Assembly: GCA_054601695.1 (NCBI GenBank)
Contig: BAAHQB010000081.1
Coordinates: 310,001 to 374,000, forward strand
Origin: Amorphochlora amoebiformis
Lineage: Eukaryota > Cercozoa > Chlorarachniophyceae
Reading direction: 5' to 3'
DNA length: 64,000 nt
Positions 1-62,164 of the stretch are shown here, one piece after another. Positions within the stretch are counted from its first letter, which is position 1. Every line of letters begins with the position of its first letter. The notes beneath the pieces were generated by a model. The model saw only the letters and a program-made list of their open reading frames with translations, was not told where the DNA came from and made no database searches. The position numbers and the translations under genes were made by a program.

Positions 1-216
1 CGCGCGCGCGCGCGCGCGCGCGCGCGCGCGCGCGCGCGCGCGCGCGCGCGCGCGCGCGCGCGCGCGCGCGCGCGCGCGCGCGCGCGCGCGCGCGCGCGCG
101 CGCGCGCGCGCGCGCGCGCGCGCGCGCGCGCGCGCGCGCGCGCGCGCGCGCGCGCGCGCGCGCGCGCGCGCGCGCGCGCGCGCGCGCGCGCGCGCGCGCG
201 CGCGCGCGCGCGCGCG

Positions 217-217
<1 letters not shown>
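1..217. repeat. (CG)n dinucleotide tract at the window edge
   Basis: The first 217 bases are an uninterrupted CG dinucleotide run that turns directly into a G homopolymer. Such a perfect run at a sequence end, next to telomere-like repeats, may be real terminal DNA, but it is also the kind of sequence that base-calling or assembly errors produce. Confidence 0.95.

Positions 218-295
<78 letters not shown>
218..295. repeat. poly-G run of 78 bases
   Basis: A pure G homopolymer sits between the CG run and degenerate CCCTAA repeats. Homopolymers of this length are rare in natural assemblies and suggest an artefact, but nothing in the sequence settles this. Confidence 0.95.
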
Positions 296-296
<1 letters not shown>

Positions 297-1095
297 GACA
301 CCCTAACCTAACCCTAACTAATCCCAACCCTGACCCTAACCTAACCCTAACCCTTACCCTAGTCCTCACCCTAACCCTACCCCGTTGCCTAACCCTAACC
401 CTAACAATAACCCTAACCCTAACTCTAACCCTAACCCTAACCCGACACCGTAACCTTAACCCTAACCCTAACCCTGACCCTAACCCTAACCCTAAACCTG
501 ACCCTAACCCTAACCCTAACCCGACACCCTCCTAACCCGACACCCTAACCCTTACACTAGACTTAACCCTAACCGTAAATGTCTAAACCTACCCGACACC
601 CCAACCCTAAGTCGACACCCTAACCCTAACCCTAACCCTAACCCTAACCCTAACCCTAACCCTTACCCTCGCCCTAACCCTAGCTGTAACTGTAATCCTA
701 ATCCAAACCCGACACCCTAACCCTACCAGACACCGTAACCTAACCCTAACCCTAACACTAACTTAACCCTAGCCCTAACCCTAACCGTAACCGTGATCCT
801 AACCCAAACCCGACAAAATAACCCTACCCGACACTGTAACCCGTTACCCTAACCCCGACAGCCTAACCCTAAACCTAACCGACACCCTAACCCTAACCCT
901 AACCCTAACCCTAACCCTTACCTTAGCCCTAACCCTAGCCGTAACCGTAATCCTAACCCAAACCCGACACCCAAACCCCCACCTGAAACCGTAACTAACC
1001 CTAACCCTAATCCTAACCCTAAATCTAACCCGACCCCTAATCCCAACCCTGACCGTAATAATCCCAATCTTCTAGCCCAACACCTAATCCCTGAC
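297..1095. repeat. Degenerate telomere-like CCCTAA repeats
   Basis: About 800 bases consist of CCCTAA units mixed with variants such as CCCGACAC, CCGTAAC and CCCTTAC. The C-rich strand reads 5' to 3' from the left, the orientation expected at a left chromosome end. The decay and the recurring CCCGACACC variant suggest telomere-associated sequence rather than a fresh telomere cap. Confidence 0.85.
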
Positions 1096-1098
1096 CCG

Positions 1099-1771
<673 letters not shown>

Positions 1772-1835
1772 CAGAGAGAAAGTACCAGAACACACCACTT
1801 GAACATGAGCTTGTAACAAAATTCGTTGCCAATCC

Positions 1836-2045
1836 CAATTCAAGAGGTTATGAGAGAGAAGAGATGTAATTCAAGAGGTAATGAGAGAGAAGAGATATAA
1901 TTCAATAGGTTATGAGAGAGAAGAGATATAATTCAATAGGTTATGAGAGAGAAGACATACAATTCAATAGGTTATGAGAGAGAAGAGATACAATTCAACA
2001 GGTTACAAGAGAGAAGGTAGATAATTCAATAGGTAATCAAAGAGA
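1836..2045. repeat. Minisatellite of about 31-35 bp units
   Basis: Roughly six tandem copies of a unit built on AATTCAATAGGTTATGAGAG followed by AGAAGAGATA. Copies differ by a few substitutions. It lies between (AT)n and a purine-rich tract in the subtelomere-like zone. No coding potential is apparent. Confidence 0.9.
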
Positions 2046-2468
2046 ATAGAGGGCCAGAGAGAAACAAAGGGTGTAGACAGAGAACGGGAAAAGAGCACGT
2101 GAACAGAGCATGGGAACAGAGCACGGGAACAGAGACGAAAGAGAAGAGAGAGGGGGGAGAGAGGAGAGGGAGGAAAGAGAGGACAGAGCAAGAAGAAAGA
2201 GGGGAGAGGGAAAAGAGAAAATTGTCAGTTGAGTAAGTTTACAGACATATTGAAAAACTTCATGCATATCATCCTCATATTGGAGTGAAAGTTTCGCCAA
2301 CGCTTACCTTAATTCTAATTTTAAGTTTGTTCTAATTCAAACCCTAACCCAATCCTAATTGACCCTAACGAAAAGTGTGAAGGTAAACTTAAACCTTGAG
2401 GTAGTTAACATACACATTACATATGTACACATACACATACACATTAACATATGCATATTTATGTATGT

Positions 2469-2544
<76 letters not shown>

Positions 2545-2670
2545 GTATATATAAATAATTTATGTATTATATACATAAATACTTAGAAATACATAGAGAC
2601 ATATGTATATATATATATATATGTATGTTTGTGTTTGTGTGTATATATTGTATGCATGTATGTAAACATG

Positions 2671-2716
<46 letters not shown>

Positions 2717-2849
2717 GTATATTATATCATAGATGTATAGGCATATTCAAAAACTGAATTACGATGAAGAAATCGACGATAGAGATGCGAGCTTGCCATT
2801 CCAGGAATAGAGGGGGAAATAAGGTCTGATAATATATATACATATTATA

Positions 2850-2883
<34 letters not shown>

Positions 2884-3245
2884 GTGTGTGAATATACATA
2901 CATACATGTACATATTTCCTTAGAGAGATAGAGAGAGAAAGAGAGTTTCAGTAAGTGTTAGGAGAAAAGAATCCTGGCCAGGGAATCGAATTGATATTTC
3001 GACTTCCAAAACCGCGCGCAAGAGAGAATGCGCAAGAGCGAGGTGAACGGGCGAGAGATAGAGGGAGAGATGGAGAGAGAGGAGGTCGAAAGAGATTTAG
3101 AGGTAGAAAGGGAGAGAGAGAGAGAAGAGAGAGAGAGAAGAAAAAGAGAGGAGAGAAGAGAGAGGGAAGAAAAAGAAGAGAGAAGAGAGATAGAAGAAAA
3201 AGAAGAGAGAAAAAGAGAGAAGAGAGAGAGAGATAGTGAGAGAAA
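2046..3245. repeat. Purine-rich and (AT)n mixture, no recognised gene
   Basis: Contains AG/GA-rich tracts at about 2046-2225 and 2915-3245 with (AT)n and (CA)n between. Short unique islands at about 2226-2400 and 2735-2830 do not resemble a known protein in any frame. The Glu/Arg-rich and Ser/Leu-rich open frames are translations of the GA and CT repeats. Confidence 0.75.
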
Positions 3246-3499
3246 GACGATACCACGTACACTACGATTGCTGATATTTCTACCACGGGTATCAACCTAG
3301 AATGAAAATTTGGAATATCCTGTATACTTTCTTTCATAATTGTACATATTTTCAGTATATTTACGAGGTATAAGTACATGGATATATGTTGATTAAGATG
3401 TGCATTCGTATAAACATACAGACAAATACATGTCTCCATTATCATACATACACATAAATATCCATATGTATACACATCTACATATTCTACATACACACA

Positions 3500-4560
3500 T
3501 ATAAGTATTATATCTTGATTACTCTCACCTCCTCAAAGTAACGACTCGACCACTCGACTTAAAACTTAGCAAATACATCGAATACCCGAGAAATCCAACC
3601 AACAAACAGCACTAAAAACCATTCAAAATCCACATTTACAGTTTCAGTAAAAGCGTTCAACCCGACCGTTTCTCTTGGTGAGGGGGGGGGAGGGGGGAGA
3701 AGTAGTTTTAGCTTGGTTCTTGCCTTGGCTGCGTCGGAGGCCGTCCACGCGACCGAGACCATGGTATGTTCACAGGGGAGGACTTTTCAGCTTCGAAGAG
3801 ATATCTATTGTGGCCGAACAATTCTTCCTTTGTTCTTTAAAATCGCCTTAGTTTATTTCATATTAAATAAGGTGATTTCAACCAAAAAAGGATGCTACAG
3901 TGACGGGAATTATTATCCCAGTTAGGAAGAACGAAGCTCTATTCCAGTCGTTGGGAAGCGACCTAGAAGCCGTGACATGCGCGTGACATGCGCGTGACAA
4001 ATTCGTGACATAGCGTGAAGTATGATAAATCGGCATACACGTGGCGCCTGTGTTTTGCTGTGGCCAAGTGAGTGGATGTAGGTGGGTGAAATACTAGCTT
4101 TACAATTAGGCTAAGCTAGTCTAGTAATGCTCAGCTGTACATGTACCTCTAAGAGAACACTACTAGTACTATGAATGACTCAATGATTAAGTCGTAGTTA
4201 TTATCGTACGATTATGATTGCCAACGGCCTACATGCAATATTAATGTGCTGTCACAGATGGTCATAGTACTGTAGTATATCACAGCTAGTACTCAATCAG
4301 TCAGTCTAGTCAGTGTACAACTACCAGACGCAGAGTTTTCGTATACTTCTAGACTTCGCACATCAGCTATGATAACACAGTCAGCGGCTTTCTAGGCTTT
4401 CTAGGCTTTTGGGGGACGCGAAAAATTAAAATTAGGTGGGCACGTGTAACGTGTAAGGTTAACGACAATGTACCAGAACGGTTACAAACTAAATCTACTA
4501 GTTACGGATATAGAAGATGGGGATCGATACCACACATCATGAGACATACACTATGTATGC
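3500..4560. other. Unique-looking region downstream of the NTF2-like gene
   Basis: About 1 kb with little microsatellite. A minus-strand frame of 67 codons (3559-3762) starts with ATG but has no recognisable family and no convincing partner exons, so I do not call it a gene. From about 4080 the sequence becomes rich in CTAG/ACTAGT words, like the DNA just past the 3' ends of the other genes here. Three copies of GCGTGACAT occur near 3980-4015. Confidence 0.5.
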
Positions 4561-4581
4561 ATATCGTCTAGCTCGTATATA

Positions 4582-4670
<89 letters not shown>

Positions 4671-4942
4671 AAATATACTATGATATATACATATATATAA
4701 TATCTAGATATCTAGAATTTTTATATATACTAGATAGTAGGCTAGATATATATATTAGACGTATCATATCGCCAGTTGTATACATGATATTATCTTATAA
4801 TCTCAAAATGCAGCTTTGCCCAAGGCTGGCCTACCAAACTGTACACCTAACTAATCTTATCCACCGGCTATCCTATCCGATGCAGTGTCGCGCGGAAGTG
4901 ATCTTGGACCCTTAGAACCGTAAACCATAACAAATTTTCGAA

Positions 4943-11295
<6,353 letters not shown>

Positions 11296-11889
11296 TTTGG
11301 GTCGGAGGTTGGAAGGAGAAGGAGAGGTGGAGGGAGAAGGAGGAAGCGCTAGCTCCGGTGGTCAGGAGACGCCACGTTTGCCAGCTTGTGGCTGAGCTCT
11401 TATGGTCGTATTATTGTTTTCCTAGGTCCCGGACAACCATTCCGAAACTGTTCGATATGTCAGGAGATCCGCCTTTGGTTCACCGAAATATTATTGATAT
11501 ATTAATTAGATATGTAACATATCAAAATAAATCAGATATCAGGGAAGTAATGGTGTTGGTCGCGAGTCGCGACCTTCTGGTGCTTTCCACTGCGATAGGC
11601 TACCCTCATCGTCGCATTCGAACACTGCCGATAATTTATCGATATTTCCGTTTATCGCTTTTTACTTTTATATTTCTCACCGTTTAAATTTACGCGGGCC
11701 CAAGGTTGGGATATTGAAGGATTAAGCTAACCCAGACCCACACTCGAACTCCAACCCTGACCCCACCTGAAAAAATTCAAGCCTACCTAACCTGAAACTG
11801 GAGAAAATAAGAGGGAGGCTATACTTCAGATACTCAGAAGGTTGTTATATATATGGAGGTGCATTTCTATATAAATATATAAATATATA

Positions 11890-11950
<61 letters not shown>

Positions 11951-12040
11951 AAAATATATGTATACATACATGTGTATATTATTGAATAATTATTGCAATC
12001 CTTAAATATTTGTGTGCATGTATACATTTACATGTACAAC

Positions 12041-12101
<61 letters not shown>

Positions 12102-12106
12102 ATATA

Positions 12107-12154
<48 letters not shown>

Positions 12155-12182
12155 TATGTGTGTGTACGAAATACTACGAATG

Positions 12183-12223
<41 letters not shown>

Positions 12224-12650
12224 TCAGCATAAACATACATGTGTATGTTTGTGTGTATGTATTCATATACATGTACTCCAGATACTCAGTGAGAACAACG
12301 GCGATAGTACATGTAATTGTAATAGCTACTATAAAGTTTTCATAATTGATCATCCGATATCAATGATTACCTTAAGTATCGCAAGAAACAAATGATTATG
12401 GTCTACTAGGTCTAGGTAAATAGTAAACGTTAGTATCAATTTATATTGGGCGATAATCGGATATCACTACGTCTGTACGTACTACTACACTATAGTATAT
12501 CATCCGGATCATGAATTTCAACTAGTTCTAGTACTAGTAGTTGTTCAATGATTTGGGAGTAACTCTAGTAGTAACTAGAGTAACCAGTGAGATCGACTTA
12601 ACTTGATAAGAAAAGAAGAAAGTCGGAACATATATGGAGCCTTAGCGTGA
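11296..12650. other. Spacer between the NTF2-like and aldolase genes
   Basis: Holds the 5' flank of the NTF2-like gene (11.3-11.8 kb, moderately GC-rich), (AT)n tracts at 11.88-12.24 kb, and a CTAG/ACTAGT-rich unique stretch at about 12.36-12.60 kb just past the aldolase stop. A 161-codon plus-strand frame at 11202-11687 overlaps the leader exon antisense and resembles nothing known. Confidence 0.6.
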
Positions 12651-28674
<16,024 letters not shown>

Positions 28675-29399
28675 ACCACGAGAAGCCACCTGCAACCAAG
28701 TTCATCGTAAACCTACCTCACTCACGCACAAGCCCTGATATCATCCGTGAATTCAAAAATATCAAAAATTGCACAAACTCTCACCCCTAAAGGGGGAGTT
28801 AGCCTCGAATTTGACGGCAGCAAATCACTTGTGCCATCATGACAGGCAAGAAGGGGCCATATTGGGGAATTAAAGGTAAAGTAGCGACTACCCTGCCCGT
28901 AGAGGAAGCGATTCGGCTGAATCGAGGAAGGGACACTCGCACTGAAATTGTCATTTTTCAAGATACGGAAATTTCATCCGGAAGCACACAGAAGCGTTAG
29001 AGGAGGAATATTGTGAGGTACTAAAGATGGAGGAATACTGGGTGGAGGGAACGTGTATCGAATCCGGGAAGAGGTGGATTCTAGGGAGATACCATTGGGA
29101 CGAGCGGAAACGGAGGCCCCAAGCCTTCCGTTGGACGAGAGGCTGGCGACAAAGACGAGAGTGGCTGGTTGGCAATATCGTCATTAAGATTTTGCGGTAT
29201 GTTTATTTTCCTCGGCGGCGTGAAAGGAAGTAAAAACCCACCCAGAGAGGCGGCCGCGAGGAGATGGACGACGCGCATGGATCGATCGGCTTCTTTAGCT
29301 TATTCCCCGGTGATCCCCCGGGGATTCGACAGATCCGGGATTTCAAGTTGCAAGTGTGACCAACCTGCGTGACACATCAGCGTGGACGCGGCTTGCATC
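28675..29399. promoter_or_regulatory. Shared divergent 5' region of aldolase and eIF2B gamma
   Basis: About 725 bp of mixed-composition, microsatellite-free sequence lies between the two start codons, which point away from each other. It must hold both promoters and 5' leaders. Small open frames on both strands (such as 29027-29230 plus) have no recognisable family. I see no clear TATA or initiator motif. Confidence 0.6.
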
Positions 29400-42642
<13,243 letters not shown>

Positions 42643-42984
42643 CTAGATGAAGGTTTTAAGGCTGGGCTATCCGTGACGAGCGATAGCTGCTAGACCTGGG
42701 ATAGACTCTAGAGACTTACTAGTATACTCTAGTACTAAGACTACCCAATTGCCGCGCGCAAGTTGCAATATTAATTTAAATTATCGGATAATCTCTCTAG
42801 AATTTAAAGGATATATGCTCTAGATACTAGATATACTAGATCTACGTACTACTAGTACAAGATAGATACACTAGATACAAACATCTGGGATATAATTAAC
42901 AGAAATGAATTAAATGAACTTTGTGTTTCACGGACGTATCAACGCGCTAAGAATCTAAACCTTGTTGCAGCGCGGTGAATCGAC
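42643..42984. other. CTAG/ACTAGT-rich spacer between convergent genes
   Basis: This 340-bp spacer separates the stop codons of EIF2B3 and the WD40-BTB-kelch gene. It has no long microsatellite but many overlapping CTAG, ACTAGT and TCTAGA words between 42690 and 42880. It probably holds both 3' ends; no clear poly(A) signal is evident. Confidence 0.7.
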
Positions 42985-49807
<6,823 letters not shown>

Positions 49808-50028
49808 AACTTGCGTTTATACAAGTAGTAGAGCGCCTGCCTCGACCCCCGTGTTATGGGGGCAAAGAGGTGAGGCTCCACAGCCAAGCCGATTTACTAT
49901 TTTGATTGTCTGAAATTCTTCGGCTGAGGCGGCTGACCCCGCAGGCTGGAATGAAGGCTCACCCACGCAAGCGAAGGCTTCTGTGTGTGCCAGTATCCTC
50001 CTTATTTCACTCCACTGAAGCCTGATAT
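49808..50028. promoter_or_regulatory. Short bidirectional promoter region
   Basis: Only 221 bp separate the start codons of the minus-strand WD40-BTB-kelch gene and the plus-strand oxygenase gene. The spacer has no microsatellite. Both promoters and leaders must lie here, or overlap the other gene. In-frame stops precede both ATGs. Confidence 0.65.
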
Positions 50029-51494
50029 ATGTTTTCATCCAGGCAACCTCCAAGCGAGTTCAAAGGGTCCAAGGTAAACCGTGTGAACGAGGTTCTCCAA
50101 ACTTGCACAATGTCCACAGAGCAGAGAGGGAGGTGTCCAATGATCGATCTGGAGCATCTTCTAGCTTCTCTGGTGTATCCAGAGGTTCCAGGGAAGTTTA
50201 TGGATACAATATGGAATAAGAAAGCATTCGCAGTCCTCGGGGCGCCGCCAGCTCGGTATGAAATCCAAGCTTTCAAAAGAATACGCTTCAAGGATGCTGT
50301 ATATCAGGACAAACGAACTGGTGAAAAATCACCTGTTTGATCTCGACGTGAAAAGTCTTGTGCAGTCCACCGTCTCACCTCAGATATTTGGTAGTCCATT
50401 CTGTTCACGTGTATGCGCGTCCGACTAAATCAGTGACATGATTGAATGATGCCACAGCGTGGATGAAGGATCAAAGCGGCAAGATCGCGTCTATCGAACT
50501 TAGTGAAGAGGCTGCAATTGGATGTTATGAATGTGGGGCTTCTCTGTACTTCAGGGCACCTCAAGAGATATCTGATGCGCTGGTGTCAACAATTGCAAAA
50601 GACACAGGCATGGGTTTCGCCGGAAGATATTCGAATGGGGAGTTGCGAGGAGAGGTCGAAGTGTTCCTTTCGCGCAAAGGGCACGTAACGGACTGGCATT
50701 TCGACTACATGTAAGGGATAACCTTAAAAATCGACAAAATCCAACCCACTGACTTTTTCTGAAATTGATCCAACTAGGCAAAACTTCACGATTCAGCTCA
50801 AGGGCACCAAGCGCTGGCGCCTCAGCTCTAAGAACTCTATACCTAATCCGATCCGCGGGTGCACTCCCCACTATTCTGGGGTCGACACCATAGAGCAACA
50901 GATGAAAGTTCACCGCTTAGCCAATCCCAACTTCCACTACAAGAGCTTCAAGATCCACGAGGTCGTGACTTTGACTCCGGGGTCCTTCATGTACTTTCCC
51001 GCTGGACTGTGGCATAAAGTCGAGTGCACCGAGGATAGTGTCTCCATCAATATCAGCATGATGCCCAGCACTTGGTCTGATCTCGTGGGCGACGGGATAA
51101 AGCACATGATGTGGAGGGATAAGTCATGGCGGGAAGGCATCGCGAATCTCTCCTACACAAAGGCTCGATCCAAGCTTCATGGCCTGCTCTACAACCTAAA
51201 GCAAGTCGTTCGACGGATGACCGTCCACGATCTTCTACCGCAAGGTATGCTAGGAGGGGAGAAAAGGGTCGTGGTTGTAAGGGGGAGTGACGGAAAGAGC
51301 GAGGGCAAGGGTCGACGGTCCTCTGGCGATGCCTCCAGCAAGCCAGATGAGCCTATCAGCCAGCTCCACAAGATCCAAATCGATAGCGAGACTATACTAA
51401 GACCTAACGTCCTGGCGGTGCTGATAAAAGAAAATGACCTTCGTCAGGTTATTGAAATATATATTATATGTACATATAATAAAATATATATGCT

Positions 51495-51542
<48 letters not shown>

Positions 51543-51584
51543 TATAGTGTGCATATATACATAATATATATATGTATAAATATA

Positions 51585-51630
<46 letters not shown>

Positions 51631-51632
51631 TT

Positions 51633-51668
<36 letters not shown>

Positions 51669-51675
51669 AATGTAC

Positions 51676-51725
<50 letters not shown>

Positions 51726-51809
51726 CATATGTATATATGTATGTGTATATGTATATAATTTCGTAAATATATATTTATTATAATTATATATATTTATATA
51801 TATAAATGT

Positions 51810-51874
<65 letters not shown>

Positions 51875-52092
51875 TTGAATATGAGTGTATACATTTACAT
51901 ATGTCTTTGTGTACAGTCTCATAATTGAATATATATATATATATATAATATATATATATATATATTATATATATATATGTGTATATATTATAATATAAGC
52001 ATATGTATATATATATATAAATATATATATTTATATTATATACATGTACATATGTTATATATTATATGTACATATGTTTATATATATATATA

Positions 52093-52133
<41 letters not shown>

Positions 52134-52181
52134 ATATGTATATAGATATTATGCATACATAGATATACATATATAGATATC

Positions 52182-52280
<99 letters not shown>

Positions 52281-52687
52281 CATATAGATGTATCTATATA
52301 CACATACATATGTATATATTTACACATGTGTATATGTGTTTGTGCTTGTGTGCGTATAAATGTATGTATTATATAATGAAATGTAGAGCTAGAGTGTTAC
52401 ACTTTCTTCAATTTGTGATGATCTTTCTCCTATCAGGCGCAGAACGCAGATATGCGGCACGTGTCTACCAGCAGCTTCTGCAGGTAAGATCCTATCACAT
52501 ACTGACCCCTGTGCCCTTTACATAATTCCGAATACTCACATGACAATAAGACTGTCACCCTACCATCAATACTGCATCTCAAACTCCGCGAAATATATGT
52601 GATACAAGATATATGAATATGGATACATATGTATCTATATGTGTATATGCACATATATATAATATATATATATATATACATATATTG

Positions 52688-52738
<51 letters not shown>

Positions 52739-52809
52739 CATATTTATATATATAAATACACACACACACAAATACACACACACACACACAATATATATAT
52801 ATATATATC

Positions 52810-52840
<31 letters not shown>

Positions 52841-53006
52841 TGATATATGTGTGTATACATTATTTCTACATATACATATACATATATATGTGTGTATATA
52901 TATATATGTGTGTATATATGTGTATATATATAAATGTGTATATGTATATGTATATGTATTATAAATATATGCCTCTATATATGTATATATATGTATGTAT
53001 ACATAC

Positions 53007-53037
<31 letters not shown>

Positions 53038-53074
53038 ATATGTATACGTTGTAATATTGTATACACACAAATAT

Positions 53075-53135
<61 letters not shown>

Positions 53136-53144
53136 CATACATAC

Positions 53145-53185
<41 letters not shown>

Positions 53186-53262
53186 ATATGCGTGTGTATT
53201 TATCATTTCTACATATACGTATTATATATATATATATATTTATTATATATATATATTCATTT

Positions 53263-53315
<53 letters not shown>

Positions 53316-53942
53316 TATATATATATGCATATGCATATCATACATATATTATATATTTTTTATCTCTCATAACATGGTGTATTCCCAGCGAGGATTCCGG
53401 CGACGAGACGGACGATACCCGCGCGTCGGTCTGTGCGGTTGTAAACGGTACCGGAAGCGGCATCGCTAACCCCAATGACAAGTCCGTCGATAACACTAAG
53501 AATCTTCGCAAGATTCAAGTGTCCTACAATCTCCACATAAACTTTGGCAACGAGCAACTTGAATCGGCTTCACAAATCCAGTTTGTGGTAAGATACAGTT
53601 ATGTTGGCTTGGTTCATGGTAACATTGTGAGCTTTCTTTTTCCATAAGGTGAGCAGAAAGTTAGAGACCGCTATGGATTTTCTACTCGCCCGAAGAGAAC
53701 GATTTCATCTGCGTGACCTAATGTCAAGGTGTTAATCTCTAATCATCACTGCTACGTGTTTAAATATGTTTTTTTTTAGAGTCAACGAGGTAGTTTCTCG
53801 ACAGAAGCATATTCATCCCAAGATTCCACCTGCTCAGCAGCCGCCGCCAGTTGGAGAGGTTATCTACCTGCTCAAAAATATGGTGTTCTACGGCAAGCTG
53901 GTGATCGAGACTCCAAAACCAGAATCATCAAATTCGAGATAG
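50029..53942 (+). CDS. Cupin/JmjC-type 2-oxoglutarate Fe(II) oxygenase
   Basis: Exons: 50029-50255, 50308-50390, 50458-50710, 50778-51447, 52437-52483, 53389-53587, 53649-53728, 53780-53942 (stop TAG); 573 residues, phase consistent. An in-frame TGA lies directly before the ATG; ATG at 50110 is an alternative start. The first exons carry [11 protein letters not shown] and [20 protein letters not shown], typical of cupin-4/JmjC hydroxylases related to MINA/NO66. The iron site is visible: His184-x-Asp186 ([15 protein letters not shown]) and a distal His267 ([10 protein letters not shown]). Such enzymes hydroxylate protein side chains, in known cases ribosomal proteins; the substrate here is unknown. 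Residues 420-470 are acidic and Ser-rich, and the C-terminal 75 residues may be a winged-helix end. The first three introns are 50-70 bases; two later ones hold long (AT)n. Exon 5 is supported mainly by splice sites and phase. Confidence 0.85.
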
Positions 53943-54640
53943 TTAGCCAGTAGGGTAACATAAACTAGAACCTAGAGAACCAAGTAGAACAATTAAATTA
54001 GATGATTAAATTTCAATATCTAGAATATGTGATGTGAAAACGATCGTCGACAGCTATCCAATAACTAGAATAACTAGATCTACTAGGTCTAGGCTATTTT
54101 CTAGATGGTACAGAAATCACCGCCCAGTCCAGTTTAGCACTATATAGATAGATACTGGTGCGGCTGTATGTGTACGCAACTTATACTAACTACTAGTATG
54201 CATGAGTATTCGATAATCCAGATAAATCTAGTAGGCTCATCGGATGTCTCATGATATCTCTCTAGATCTCTAGATCTAGGTTCGATCGGCGGACGGTCTA
54301 GACCGTACGTAGCCGGTAGACTATAATCTAGTATATATGTATTGCCCATAGACCGTCATTGTTAACAGCTCCGCACAATAAATGTTAAGTGTATGACCCG
54401 ACACTAATGATATATTATGACTACATATGAGTCTAGTATATGTACGTACCAACATAGTACCGACGTATACGTACAACGGTATACACAACACAATATTAAT
54501 CATAGTACGTATACGTTCCAGCATACGTACGACATAAAGTACTTACGTACGTACCAACATGTGTTCTGGCGATATATATTATTAAGCCATACACACGACG
54601 AAACCAGTGTGTGTACGTACGTATGTATACTAGATTTGCC
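53943..54640. other. CTAG-rich then GTACGT-rich unique spacer
   Basis: Just past the oxygenase stop, 53950-54330 is dense in CTAG and TCTAGA words. From 54420 to 54640 GTACGTA words dominate, with the phrase GTACGTACCAACAT occurring twice (about 54443 and 54549). No gene seen. Confidence 0.65.
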
Positions 54641-60102
<5,462 letters not shown>

Positions 60103-60151
60103 CTGTTAGCAATATATATATATACACATACATACATACATACATGCATAT

Positions 60152-60199
<48 letters not shown>

Positions 60200-60397
60200 A
60201 TATATGTGTGTATGTATGTATATAGCTGTAATAGATTTCAGAGATCGAGAGAAATGTGCATGTGATGTCTTCTAGACAGTAGGAAACTCAAGAGCAAGAA
60301 AATTATCTGAATTTCTTCCGAACTTTGACTCTTGTCTCGATTTGAGAATATGAAATACATATACAACATATATAGATATATTTACATTTATATATAT

Positions 60398-60484
<87 letters not shown>

Positions 60485-60573
60485 ATATATATACAAATAT
60501 ATTTATATATTTTACATGTATGTATATGTACATATCTATATATTTATTTATATACACAAATATACATACATAC

Positions 60574-60610
<37 letters not shown>

Positions 60611-60611
60611 C

Positions 60612-60665
<54 letters not shown>

Positions 60666-60920
60666 TTACAAGTATATGAATATGTATTCAAATGCATGAA
60701 AACATATGTGAACATATTCTTCATTTTGACTGACGGTTTGAGGGAGGGAGAAAAAAATGCCGCCTTTTTTCCCGTACGTGTCTCGAGCGTGGTGTGAGTA
60801 ATAAACGCACCAAATACCTAGTATTAGATTCGCGTCTAAATGTGTATATATTACACGTACACGTTTTTAAGTATGTAAATCTATTAATATATATGTATAT
60901 ATAATATACATATATATAAT

Positions 60921-61025
<105 letters not shown>

Positions 61026-61127
61026 ATCCATATACATATATTATATATCTCTTTATATATATATGTATTTATATATATCTATTATATATATATATATAAA
61101 TATATGTATATATACATACATACATAT

Positions 61128-61177
<50 letters not shown>

Positions 61178-61223
61178 TTGTATAGTATACATATATATAT
61201 ATATATATAATATATATATTTAT

Positions 61224-61268
<45 letters not shown>

Positions 61269-61326
61269 GTATATACATAAGTATGTACACCTCATGATAT
61301 GCACATTTACAAATAGTTTTGTATAC

Positions 61327-61392
61327 CTGATGAGTTGACTCCATAACTAGCATCAATATCTGTCGAAAGCTCTGAACCAGCCTTCGAACGGC
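61327..61392 (-). other. Candidate upstream exon of the TLDc gene
   Basis: A 66-base island bounded on the minus strand by TTTTCAG and GTATAC. Two frames are open: [20 protein letters not shown] or [20 protein letters not shown]. No family match is evident, so assignment rests only on splice signals and position. Confidence 0.45.
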
Positions 61393-61494
61393 CTGAAAAT
61401 CATATACGAATATATATGTAAGTATATATCAGTGAATCTATTCGGATTACTATGTATAAACATGCACACGCACACGCACACGCGCAAGCACATA

Positions 61495-61558
<64 letters not shown>

Positions 61559-61616
61559 ATACATATATATATCATAAGTATATATACATACATATTGTAC
61601 ATAACCCTACATACGG

Positions 61617-62160
61617 ACCCATCCTAACGCAACCCAACCCTAACCATGACCTATCCTACTCCTAACCCATACCTCTAAACATTAGCTAACCCCAATCCTT
61701 CCTAAACCTAACCTCAACCCTAACCCTAACCCTAACCGAGTCAATGGTCCTTGGACTAAGACATGTTGAGTATTCTGATACTAAGACATGTTGAATATTC
61801 TGATCCTCACCCTAAGACCTTAACGCTAACCTTAACCCTAACACTAACCATTACCCAAAATCTATACCTCCAAGGACGCGCCATCTATCGTAAGCGTGTA
61901 GACTCTTCGCCTAGGGTTATGGTTAGGGTTAGAGTTAGGGTTAGGGTTATGGTTAGGGTAAGAGTTAGGGTTAGGGTTATGGTTAGGGCTAGAGTTAGGG
62001 TTAGGGTAAGGGTTAGGTTTAGAGTGTCAGTTAGGAGGGATAGGATTTGGGGGGGGTTTTGGTTAGGGTTAGGGTTAGGTTAGTTTGAGGCTTAGGGTTG
62101 GGGTTAGGGGTAGGGGTAGTATTAGGTTTAGGGTTAGGGTTAGGTATGGTTTAAGGGTGT
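61617..62160. repeat. Head-to-head CCCTAA and TTAGGG tracts with a core element
   Basis: CCCTAA-type repeats (61617-61735) are followed by the core element, more C-rich variants to about 61855, a unique 50-bp stretch, then TTAGGG-type repeats (61912-62160). The inverted arrangement resembles a fused or inverted telomeric block. Confidence 0.85.
61738..61812 (+). repeat. Telomere-flanked core element, copy 2
   Basis: Reads GAGTCAATGGTCCTTGGACT, then AAGACATGTTGAGTATTCTG, and then repeats its second half (ACTAAGACATGTTGAATATT) before CTGATCCTCACCC. It matches the minus strand at 18904-18960, with an internal duplication of about 27 bp not present there. Confidence 0.85.
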
Positions 62161-62164
62161 CGGG

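Noticed and set aside
3559-3762. 67-codon minus-strand frame with ATG
   Set aside because: Ends in a poly-Pro stretch from a C-run, and no partner exon or family was found.
28722-28961. 79-codon minus-strand frame upstream of aldolase
   Set aside because: An in-frame TGA precedes the aldolase ATG at 28674, and this frame does not join it without an unsupported intron.
29027-29230. 67-codon plus-strand frame before EIF2B3
   Set aside because: No recognisable family and no in-phase connection to EIF2B3 exon 1. It is probably 5' leader or promoter sequence.
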